64,000 nt of DNA from NCBI GenBank assembly GCA_016715995.1, contig JADJXF010000008.1, forward strand, positions 310,001 through 374,000, read 5' to 3'. Positions within the stretch are counted from its first letter, which is position 1; each line of letters starts with the position of its first letter. This DNA comes from Flavobacteriales bacterium. GTDB taxonomy: Bacteria; Bacteroidota; Bacteroidia; Flavobacteriales_F; PHOS-HE28. The notes beneath the pieces are model-generated. The model made no database searches and had not been told where the DNA came from. It saw only the letters and a program-made list of their open reading frames with translations. The position numbers and the translations under genes were made by a program. Below, one piece after another: positions 8,356 through 15,637 of the stretch.

Positions 8356-9805
8356 GCTCAAAAGGTAGGAAGATGTGGAAGGTGCTGCCGGCGCCGGGCC
8401 TGCTTTCCAAGCGGATGCGGCCTCCATGGCGCTCCACCACGTTCTTCACGTAGCTGAGGCCTAGGCCGAATCCCTTCGTGTTGTGCAGGTTCCCCGTGGG
8501 CACGCGGTAGAGCTTGTCGAAGACCTTGCGGTGCTCGGAAGGCGCGATGCCAATGCCATTGTCCGCGACACTGAGGTGCAGGCCCTCATCATCGCTGCGC
8601 GTAATGATGCGGATGCGTGGCTCCTGCTCGCAGTACTTCACGGCGTTGTCAATCAGGTTGTACAACAGGTTAGTGATGTGGATGCGGTCGGCGTGAAGCC
8701 GGTGAATCTCTGCGCCAAGATCGGTCTCGATGCGGCCATTCCGCCGTGATACAAGCATGGAACTGCTCCGGGCCACGTCGGCGATCACCGCGTGCAGGTC
8801 GAGATCCACGGGCCTCACCACCATGCTGCCAGCATCCTGCACCGCGCTCAGGAGCACATTCTCCACCAGCGCGCCGAGTCGTTTGTTCTCATCGCGTATC
8901 ATGCTCGTGAAGCCGCGCACCTGCTCCTCCGTGCGCGGGATGCTCGGATCCGCGAGCGCCTCGCACGCCAGCCCGATGGTGCTTATCGGCGTCTTCAGCT
9001 CGTGGGTAAGGTTGTTCACCAGGTCGGTACGGATGTCATTCAGCCGCTTCTGGCGCAGCATGCCGCGCATGGTGTAAGCGAACGCCAGCGCGATGATGGT
9101 GACAAAAAGCCCCGAGGTGATGAGGATGGGCCAGATACCAGCGAAGAGCAACGATTGGGGACGATTGACGCGGACGTGGAGGAAATAGGCAGGGCCTGCG
9201 ATGTCGTGACGGAAGAGCCGGACGCGCACGCCTTGCGCCCAGACGCCCATGGTGTCATCAGCCGCGTTGCGCGGGATCTCCAGCCATGCGCCGCGCTCAT
9301 CATAGGCACCCCACCGTATCGTATCGCCGATGCCCAGCCTGCCCAACTCGGTAAGCAGGAGCGAATCAACGAGGCGCGCATCGATGCGATGGCGCATGCC
9401 GCGCCGGGTCTCGCTTGCTAGAATCAGCCGCACCATGTCGGTCACGAGCTCTTCATGCTCCGCACGGTCCTGCGAGCCGGGCAAAGGCAGCGGCGGCAGA
9501 TCGGCGGCATCGACCGGCGGGCTGGGCGCAGTGGGCTGCATCAGCGCATCGGAGGGCGCGATCACACGCAACGAGTCGAGTCGCTGAAGCAGCTTGCGCC
9601 CGGTGCGGTTCCGCCTCAGATCATGCATCCGTTCATTCCGTTCCAGGTGATCGCTCACCGTGACCAGCGCATGATTGATGCTCTCCGCGAATTGCGCCTC
9701 GCGCAACGCTATGGTCTTACGGACCCAGAGCACTTGCACGGCAACCAACCCGACAAGCGCTCCGCTGATCGCCAGCAGCAGCACGGCCATGAAGCGCCTG
9801 TCCAT
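8324..9805 (-). CDS. Membrane sensor histidine kinase
   Basis: A 493-residue kinase with a first membrane segment at residues 6-27, a periplasmic sensor of about 195 residues with no recognisable domain, and a second membrane segment at 224-246. The dimerisation domain has His268 in NLTHELKTPIS. The ATPase domain has the N box (LLYNLIDNAVKYC), the G1 box (VADNGIGIAP), the F box (VFDKLYRVP) and the G2 box (GFGLGLSYVKNVV). It phosphorylates the overlapping OmpR-type regulator. A TAGCTTCG -7-like element is just upstream (9811-9818, minus strand). The signal is unknown. The TonB-like third gene suggests envelope sensing. Confidence 0.95.
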   Translation of the reverse strand: MDRRFMAVLLLAISGALVGLVAVQVLWVRKTIALREAQFAESINHALVTVSDHLERNERMHDLRRNRTGRKLLQRLDSLRVIAPSDALMQPTAPSPPVDAADLPPLPLPGSQDRAEHEELVTDMVRLILASETRRGMRHRIDARLVDSLLLTELGRLGIGDTIRWGAYDERGAWLEIPRNAADDTMGVWAQGVRVRLFRHDIAGPAYFLHVRVNRPQSLLFAGIWPILITSGLFVTIIALAFAYTMRGMLRQKRLNDIRTDLVNNLTHELKTPISTIGLACEALADPSIPRTEEQVRGFTSMIRDENKRLGALVENVLLSAVQDAGSMVVRPVDLDLHAVIADVARSSSMLVSRRNGRIETDLGAEIHRLHADRIHITNLLYNLIDNAVKYCEQEPRIRIITRSDDEGLHLSVADNGIGIAPSEHRKVFDKLYRVPTGNLHNTKGFGLGLSYVKNVVERHGGRIRLESRPGAGSTFHIFLPFEHEHAHQAPRR

Positions 9806-9844
9806 GTGAGCGAAGCTATCGTGCCCGTCCGCGGGCCGTGGTGC

Positions 9845-9870
9845 TTAACGGTCTTTAACGTTCCTTGACC
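9845..9870 (-). promoter_or_regulatory. Triple direct repeat, candidate OmpR-type operator
   Basis: On the plus strand TTAACG (9845-9850), TTAACG (9855-9860) and TTGACC (9865-9870) repeat with a 10-bp period, i.e. CGTTAA half-sites in tandem on the minus strand. They lie 40-65 nt upstream of the kinase start. OmpR-family regulators bind tandem direct repeats of about one helical turn, so autoregulation by the 7651-8355 product is a reasonable inference. Confidence 0.5.
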
Positions 9871-10047
9871 TGGCCTTCACGATCACCCCCTGCCCGTGCC
9901 GGTAGCTTTGTCCCTGAAGAAGGAAGAATACCACGCGATAAGCGCGGTTGACAACGAAAAGAACTGCGCAAGGAGGTTTGGTTTTGGTTCTCTGAAAGCG
10001 CAACAAGGGGTCGGGAGGCTCTCACGCAAGTGGGGGCCTTTCGATTT

Positions 10048-10410
10048 TCAGGCGGATGCGCGGCGGGCCTGCCTCCAGAGATGAACCAGCGCGAGCAGCG
10101 CGATGAACAGCCCGAGGAACTCCCGCACCACTTCGATATGCGGTGCTTCCGCTTTCATGGCGCCGACGATGGGGGGCATGCCCATGCGCACCCACGAGAC
10201 AATACCCGGTAGCAGCATGAGCATCCAGATAAGCACGACCGCTGCCATGGCCGCCGTGAACCATTTGAAGTGGCCATTCAGCGCCGCAAGCAGGCATAAT
10301 GTGCCAACCGCGCCATACACAAACATCCATACGAGCGGATCAGGGTCGTTGAATTGAACGGCTGCGAAGAGCAGGAAGAGGATGGCGAGCGTGATGTTCA
10401 GCGCTTTCAT
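10048..10410 (-). CDS. TMEM220-like small membrane protein
   Basis: The 120-residue protein has the hallmark LFAAVQFNDPDPLVWMFVYG near the N-terminus, which matches the transmembrane protein 220 family. Four hydrophobic segments are visible (about residues 4-18, 26-44, 51-69 and 95-112). Molecular function in bacteria is unknown. The gene starts 10 bp after the stop of the upstream TonB-dependent receptor on the same strand, so the two are likely co-transcribed. Confidence 0.8.
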   Translation of the reverse strand: MKALNITLAILFLLFAAVQFNDPDPLVWMFVYGAVGTLCLLAALNGHFKWFTAAMAAVVLIWMLMLLPGIVSWVRMGMPPIVGAMKAEAPHIEVVREFLGLFIALLALVHLWRQARRASA

Positions 10411-10420
10411 TGTCGTGGGT

Positions 10421-12757
10421 TCAGAATTCGATTCGATAGCTCAGGTTGGGGATGAGGCCGAGTTGATACCGGGTGATGGTCTCCTCTTTTCGGTAGTCGA
10501 AGTAACGGTAGGCCTCGTTCTCCGCGTTGGTCGCGTTCTGCAGGTCAATCGCCCATTGACCGGTGCGGCCCTTGTGATCGCGCTTCAGGTACACGCGCAC
10601 ATCAAGGCGATACACATCCTTCAGCTTGGCAGAGTAGGGCTCGCCGGAGATGAAGGTCCAAGCGCCTCGGCGGTCCTGTGCCTCCAGCGGCGTATAGCGC
10701 ATGCCACCCACGCCGAGCGCGCGCAACCCCACGCCCCAAGTGCGCACGCGGTCCTCCTTGGCCTTGCGCCATTCGCGGCCGACGAGCGCGTTAGCTGTCC
10801 ATCCGGCATCCCAGCGTGCAGGACGCTCCACGACGGCTGATTCGTAGGTGCTACGGAACACGCTTCCGTTCGCCTGCCAGTAGTACCCGTTATCGAAGGC
10901 CCGCGCAAAGCTCAGCTCGGCCCCGATGTTCTGCGCTGTCGCGCTTGTCTCCATCGGCAGGAACTGCGGTTCATCCCAGGCATTCGTGATCGTTTCGGTC
11001 GTCGAAAAGCCGGTGGTGATCCCCGACCATGGAGTTGGCACTCCCGAAATGCGCTGCGCATAGACCTCCGCGCGTGCGGTGATCACCTGCGCGATCCGGT
11101 GCTCGTACCCAATCACGAAGTCCTCCGAGCGCATGAGCCCCAATCGCCTATTGTTCGGCGTGTCTGACGCTTGGGCAGTAACACCCAAATCCATGAGATT
11201 GACGATCTGCTGATAGGGCAGCTGGCCACGGACACCATAGGCAAGCGTTGCCGCGCCTCGCGTACTCAAGCGCCACCGCACTCCAAGGCGCGGCTCAATC
11301 AAGTCGCTCGCATCATAGGTGAACTGGCTGTACGCGAGGCCGGCCGTCACCTCGATCCGCTCGGTCACGTCGTAGCGCGCGTGCAGAAAGGGCCTGATCA
11401 GCCAGCCTGCGGCCTTGTCCCCGAGCACATTCTCCATTACGCGCTCCATCATGCTTGCTCCTCCTCCGTATCGGAACCGCGTGCCGATGGAGCCCTCCAT
11501 TCGCGCGATGCCCGAGAGTTTGCGCTCATATAGGCTGGTGTAAGCGGGGCCTTGGATCCACGCAGTGGAATCCGCATCGCTTTCCTCCCGGTCCTGGAAC
11601 GCGGCGCTCCAAACGAAGGTGGTGCGCAGTAACGCGCGCTGTCCCATCGGCAACACCGCGGTTGCTCCACCCGCGCCCATAGATGAGGTGTACGTGATGT
11701 CCTTCGAGTCCTTGTCGAAGACCCAAGTGGACTGATCGGCGTCCGCCCGGAACTGGTTGCTGCTGTTGCCGCCCATCCCGAAGAGGCGCAACTCACCGCG
11801 CTTGCCGATCCGCGTGCCCGCATGGACCGCAAGGTCCTGGAACCGGATGGTCTCATCGCCGATGTCCACGCCCATGGCGCTGAGCAGGCCCAGTGTCGAG
11901 TACCGGTAGTTCACCAGGTGGAAGGCGTTTTCGCTCTTGCCGATGGGCCCCTCGGTGCTCAGGTCGATGCCGAGCAGACCGGCCTGCACCGTCCATTCCC
12001 GCGTGTGCCCATTACCCCGCCGCAGCTCCATGTCCATCAGTCCGCCCAACGCGTTCCCATGCATCACGGGCGAAACCCCTGTCCGGAGCCGCGAAGGGCC
12101 GAGCATCTGCGCACTGAGGATGTTGACGCCGCCGCCGCTCAGCGTAGGCAGGTCGCTGGCGGTCCCTGCATTGCCAAGATGGTTGGGACTGACGATCTCA
12201 GCCCCTTCCAACAGCCATGCATTCGCATTGGGTGAATTGCCACGCACCACCAGATGATTCGCCTGGTCGTTGGCCGCCGCTACTCCGGGCGTGCCGGTCA
12301 CGAGCCGCGCGGGATCCTGGAACATCGCCGGGTAACGCAGGCCCTGCTCCACGGTGAACGCACGTGCCCCGAATGCATCGACGCCTTCCCCTGCGGATGA
12401 CACCACCGTGAATCCTTCCAACTGCACTGCTGATGGCATCAGCGTCATGCGCAATGCAGTCTCCTTGCCGGCACGCACCCAGGTCTCCTGTATCAGCGTG
12501 GCCTCGTATCCCAGCCCTTGCGCTTTCACCGTGTAGAAGCCCACTGGCACACCCGTGATCCGAAATCGACCAAGGCTGTCGGTGGCCGCGCCAAGCATCG
12601 GCTCGCTGGGGACGAGGACCACTGAAACGCCGTGCAGCGGAGCGCCCCCCGCGCCATCGACGACCATACCGCTAAGCACCCCCTGGGGTTCCTGCGCTGC
12701 GGACGCGCAAGCAAGCATCATCGCAAACGATGCCGATGCGCAGCGATGAGCAACCAT
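10421..12757 (-). CDS. TonB-dependent outer-membrane receptor
   Basis: The start at 12757 (MVAHRCASASFAMMLACASA) gives a signal peptide and a 778-residue product. A carboxypeptidase-regulatory-like domain follows (GVLSGMVVDGAGGAPLHGVSV to FRITGVPVGFYTVKA), then a plug domain (VTGTPGVAAANDQANHLVVRGNSPN, with WLLEGAEI and GVNILS), then a beta-barrel rich in aromatic alternation that ends in NLSYRIEF, a typical terminal beta-strand with Phe. It probably imports a large or chelated substrate with a TonB/ExbBD complex; the substrate is unknown. No SusD-like partner is adjacent, which argues against a glycan-uptake SusC. The small TMEM220-like gene follows in the same transcription unit. Confidence 0.9.
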   Translation of the reverse strand: MVAHRCASASFAMMLACASAAQEPQGVLSGMVVDGAGGAPLHGVSVVLVPSEPMLGAATDSLGRFRITGVPVGFYTVKAQGLGYEATLIQETWVRAGKETALRMTLMPSAVQLEGFTVVSSAGEGVDAFGARAFTVEQGLRYPAMFQDPARLVTGTPGVAAANDQANHLVVRGNSPNANAWLLEGAEIVSPNHLGNAGTASDLPTLSGGGVNILSAQMLGPSRLRTGVSPVMHGNALGGLMDMELRRGNGHTREWTVQAGLLGIDLSTEGPIGKSENAFHLVNYRYSTLGLLSAMGVDIGDETIRFQDLAVHAGTRIGKRGELRLFGMGGNSSNQFRADADQSTWVFDKDSKDITYTSSMGAGGATAVLPMGQRALLRTTFVWSAAFQDREESDADSTAWIQGPAYTSLYERKLSGIARMEGSIGTRFRYGGGASMMERVMENVLGDKAAGWLIRPFLHARYDVTERIEVTAGLAYSQFTYDASDLIEPRLGVRWRLSTRGAATLAYGVRGQLPYQQIVNLMDLGVTAQASDTPNNRRLGLMRSEDFVIGYEHRIAQVITARAEVYAQRISGVPTPWSGITTGFSTTETITNAWDEPQFLPMETSATAQNIGAELSFARAFDNGYYWQANGSVFRSTYESAVVERPARWDAGWTANALVGREWRKAKEDRVRTWGVGLRALGVGGMRYTPLEAQDRRGAWTFISGEPYSAKLKDVYRLDVRVYLKRDHKGRTGQWAIDLQNATNAENEAYRYFDYRKEETITRYQLGLIPNLSYRIEF

Positions 12758-12838
12758 GATGCGATGATACGCGCCTTGCCAGTGCACACGACCCGCTGGT
12801 TCCGACTAGAACGCACAGCCCCCTCTAAATGAAGGGCC

Positions 12839-12846
12839 TACCTTAG
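12839..12846 (+). promoter_or_regulatory. -7-like promoter element (TACCTTAG)
   Basis: TACCTTAG lies 11 nt before the ATG of the aldehyde dehydrogenase gene and fits the TAnnTTTG consensus except for one base. No -33 element is evident. Confidence 0.45.
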
Positions 12847-12857
12847 CCGGGCTGCCT

Positions 12858-14300
12858 ATGGACGAACTGCTCAACCTTATCGGCGGAAAGCGGTGCGCCG
12901 CCATGAGTGGTGGCTGGATCGATGTGCATGAGCCCGCAACAGGAATGGTGTATGCGCGGCTCGCGGACTCGGATGAGCGCGATGTGCAGGCCGCCGTGGA
13001 GGCGGCGACCCAGGCATGTGCCGTGTGGCAAGGGCTGGGACGCGAAGGCCGAAGCCAAATCCTGCTTCGGCTGGCCGACTTGATCGAACGCGATCTGGAG
13101 CGCTTCGCACAGGCAGAATCGCGCGACAACGGCAAACCTGTGCGACTGGCGCGCACGGTGGACATCCCGCGCGCGGTGGCCAATTTCCGCTTCTTCGCCA
13201 CGGCAGCGGTGCATTTCGCCAGCGAGGCGCACTTGATGGATGACGTGGCGGTGAACTATACCGACAGGCAACCGATCGGTGTGGTCGGCGCCATCAGCCC
13301 GTGGAACCTTCCGCTCTATTTGTTCACTTGGAAAATCGCGCCGGCGCTGGCCGCAGGGAATTGCGTGGTGGCCAAACCGAGCGAGGTGACACCGCTCACC
13401 GCGCATTTGCTGGCCGACCTGGTTGAGGAGGCCGGGATGCCGCCAGGGGTGCTCAACATCGTTCAAGGCCTCGGCCCGAAAGTGGGAGCCGCGATCACCG
13501 CGCATCCGGACATCCCGGCCATCTCCTTCACGGGTGGCACGCGCACCGGTGCCGAAATCGCGCGGGTGGCGGCGCCCATGTTCAAGAAGCTCAGCCTGGA
13601 ACTCGGCGGCAAGAACCCAGTGCTCGTGTTCGCGGATTGCGATTTCGAGGAGATGCTGACCACTACTGTGCGCAGCTCCTTCCGCAACCAGGGCCAGATT
13701 TGCCTGTGCGGATCGCGCATCCTCGTTGAACGGAGCATTTACGAGCGCTTCAAGCAGGCATTCGTGGAGCGTGTGAAGGCCTTGCATGTGGACGACCCAA
13801 TGGATCCGAAGAGTGACCTAGGCGCTGTCGTCTCGCAACAGCACATGGAGAAAGTCCTCGAGCATATCCGGCTCGCGAAGGAAGAAGGAGCCACGGTGCT
13901 CTGCGGCGGCACGCGCATAGTGCTGGGTGGGCGCCTGGCAAAAGGTTGGTTCCTGGCTCCGACCGTGTTGGAAGGACTCGGTCCCGGATGCCGCACCAAC
14001 CAGGAGGAGATCTTCGGCCCGGTGGTGACCATGCAGCCATTCGATGATGAGGCGCATGCCCTTGCGCTTGCGAACGACAGTCCTTACGGCCTCGCAAGCG
14101 TGGTATGGACGAGCGAAGTGAAACGCGCGCATCGCGTGGCCCGTGCGCTACGGACGGGCATCGTGTGGGTGAATTGCTGGATGGTCCGAGACCTGCGGAC
14201 ACCCTTCGGTGGCATGAAGCAGAGCGGCATCGGCCGCGAAGGGGGCGTTGAGGCGCTGCGATTCTTCACCGAGGCGAAGAACGTGTGCATCAGGCTCTGA
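12858..14300 (+). CDS. Aldehyde dehydrogenase, ALDH8 / aminomuconate-semialdehyde type
   Basis: This is a 480-residue NAD(P)-dependent aldehyde dehydrogenase. Seen motifs are SPWNLPLYLFTWKIAPALAA, the cofactor loop FTGGTRTG, catalytic Glu in LSLELGGKNP, and catalytic Cys in NQGQICLCGSRI. The ICLC-SRI active-site neighbourhood is characteristic of ALDH8A1 and bacterial 2-aminomuconate or 2-hydroxymuconate semialdehyde dehydrogenases, so oxidation of 2-aminomuconate semialdehyde in tryptophan (kynurenine) breakdown is the best guess. A RidA-type candidate for the next pathway step, 2-aminomuconate deaminase, occurs at 39948-40358, not adjacent. The start at 12858 follows a -7-like element. The 3' end overlaps a small convergent gene by 11 bp. 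Confidence 0.9.
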   Translation: MDELLNLIGGKRCAAMSGGWIDVHEPATGMVYARLADSDERDVQAAVEAATQACAVWQGLGREGRSQILLRLADLIERDLERFAQAESRDNGKPVRLARTVDIPRAVANFRFFATAAVHFASEAHLMDDVAVNYTDRQPIGVVGAISPWNLPLYLFTWKIAPALAAGNCVVAKPSEVTPLTAHLLADLVEEAGMPPGVLNIVQGLGPKVGAAITAHPDIPAISFTGGTRTGAEIARVAAPMFKKLSLELGGKNPVLVFADCDFEEMLTTTVRSSFRNQGQICLCGSRILVERSIYERFKQAFVERVKALHVDDPMDPKSDLGAVVSQQHMEKVLEHIRLAKEEGATVLCGGTRIVLGGRLAKGWFLAPTVLEGLGPGCRTNQEEIFGPVVTMQPFDDEAHALALANDSPYGLASVVWTSEVKRAHRVARALRTGIVWVNCWMVRDLRTPFGGMKQSGIGREGGVEALRFFTEAKNVCIRL

Positions 14301-14484
14301 CGGCTTCTTCCCCGGTCGCGGGCACCTGCTTCATGCCGTTGGTGAAGAACCAGCCGAAGCGATGGTCGAACCAGTTGGAGAAGCGGACCACCCCATTGAT
14401 GAGCGTGTGCACCGGTCGCATGAGCGTTGGCATTTGCCCTTCCAACTCCGATCGCATGCCGATCCTTGCGCGAGCCGCCGCCAA
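14290..14484 (-). CDS. Small conserved-looking protein downstream of SiaB-like gene
   Basis: A 64-residue frame whose core, VVRFSNWFDHRFGWFFTNGM, is aromatic-rich and looks like real protein rather than antisense noise. It begins 34 bp after the stop of the SiaB-like gene on the same strand, so it may be the second gene of that unit. Its end overlaps the 3' end of the aldehyde dehydrogenase gene by 11 bp. Alternative internal starts at 14454 or 14433 would give about 54 or 47 residues. I do not recognise a family. There is no signal peptide and no clear membrane segment. Confidence 0.5.
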   Translation of the reverse strand: MAAARARIGMRSELEGQMPTLMRPVHTLINGVVRFSNWFDHRFGWFFTNGMKQVPATGEEAVRA

Positions 14485-14518
14485 TATCCGTTAACGGTGA
14501 AGCGTGGGCAGCGAACGG

Positions 14519-15577
14519 TCATCCGTCAAGACGCACGGAGAATAGCAGCCAAGCAGAGCCCTCTTCCGCAACAACCTGCGCATCGATCGCTCCATGCGCG
14601 AGACGCGCGAGTTCCAACAGGTCCGAATCGATGTCCACGGATGCCGTGCGCCCCAAGAGCGCCTGTCGGAAACGGAAATCTCGTTCCGTCTCTGGCATCA
14701 AGCCGATACGCGTCAATTGATCCTGAAGCAAAGTGGCTTCCTGCTGTCCAGTCTTGATCGCGACCGCGACCACTGGCACATCACGCTCACGGGCCATGGC
14801 CAAGAACGCCTGTTCGCCGTACCCGTGTTTCCGCAGCCACGCGTTCGTCGCAAGGAAAGCATGCGCAATGCGCCTCGCATCCTCGCCTTCCGCCTCGCCT
14901 TCGGCCATGCGCAGCACCGCCTCCTGCGCCTCCGCCGAGTTCATGCACCTGCACGCGATGATGAGATTCAGCTGAGCCACCAGCTTGTGGATGCGCTCAA
15001 GGATGATCTTCTCAGTGACGACCGCGGGCGAGGCACCTACCATCATCTGCAACACGAAGAGGCGATGCGCTTCATCCAACGGAAGCCAGGCAGTGTGCAG
15101 CCCCTTCGCCGATCGGCGCGCCATCTCTATCAGCCCAAGCCCGGCCCCGCCGCGCGCCGTGCGCGATCCATCGCGCAGCCGTGCGAGGAAGAGGTTCTTC
15201 AACTGAGCGATGTCCGAGCGGCCGATCTGCCTGAGCATGGGCTCCATGGCCTCGACGTCGGCCATGGTAACCGCATCCATGGCGATCACTTCATCCGAGG
15301 CTTCGCCGACACGGAGCGCGAACAAACTTCGCCCCTCGCCTTGCAGAACGGCCGCTGGCAGGTCGGCCCGGTGGCGCAGGATGTTCTGATAGGCCTCGAC
15401 CATGATGAACGAAAGGCGCTGGCGATGCGCCTTGTCCCTGCCCGCCGCGGCCGAGAGGCTTTCGCCAATGGCGATCAAGCCGGCCGAATGCCCATCGTGG
15501 AACCTGCCGCTGTAGAGCACCGTCGAGCGATCGGCCTCAAGCAGACTGAACAGCGCATGGGCCTGGCGGAGTTCCAT
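14519..15577 (-). CDS. SiaB-like (DUF6272) protein with extra C-terminal half
   Basis: Start at 15577 (MELRQAHALF), 352 residues. The N-terminal half resembles SiaB-type kinases of the DUF6272 group: LSFIMVEAYQNILRHRADL corresponds to the N-box-like helix, and GGAGLGLIEMARRS to the glycine-rich end. SiaB phosphorylates a STAS-like SiaC partner in Pseudomonas; no SiaC gene is seen here. The C-terminal half (about 190-352) has no obvious match but repeats elements of a histidine-kinase-like fold (VAQLNLIIACR), so it may be a degenerate second copy; this is inference. The gene is divergent from the HD-PPK1 gene with only 60 bp between the start codons, and -7-like elements lie back to back in that gap. 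Confidence 0.65.
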   Translation of the reverse strand: MELRQAHALFSLLEADRSTVLYSGRFHDGHSAGLIAIGESLSAAAGRDKAHRQRLSFIMVEAYQNILRHRADLPAAVLQGEGRSLFALRVGEASDEVIAMDAVTMADVEAMEPMLRQIGRSDIAQLKNLFLARLRDGSRTARGGAGLGLIEMARRSAKGLHTAWLPLDEAHRLFVLQMMVGASPAVVTEKIILERIHKLVAQLNLIIACRCMNSAEAQEAVLRMAEGEAEGEDARRIAHAFLATNAWLRKHGYGEQAFLAMARERDVPVVAVAIKTGQQEATLLQDQLTRIGLMPETERDFRFRQALLGRTASVDIDSDLLELARLAHGAIDAQVVAEEGSAWLLFSVRLDG

Positions 15578-15589
15578 GGGGACGTGCGG

Positions 15590-15630
15590 CCAAGATAGAA
15601 GGGTGTTGCGCGGTGCGTGGTCTATTTTGC
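15590..15630. promoter_or_regulatory. Divergent promoter pair, SiaB-like / HD-PPK1
   Basis: TATCTTGG on the minus strand (15590-15597) precedes the SiaB-like ATG at 15577 by 12 nt, and TATTTTGC on the plus strand (15623-15630) precedes the ATG at 15638 by 7 nt. Both fit the -7-like motif seen across the window. Confidence 0.45.
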
Positions 15631-15637
15631 GCGGCCC

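Noticed and set aside
12843..13787. Minus-strand 314-codon open frame antisense to the aldehyde dehydrogenase
   Set aside because: It overlaps the ALDH active-site motifs on the other strand and resembles no family.
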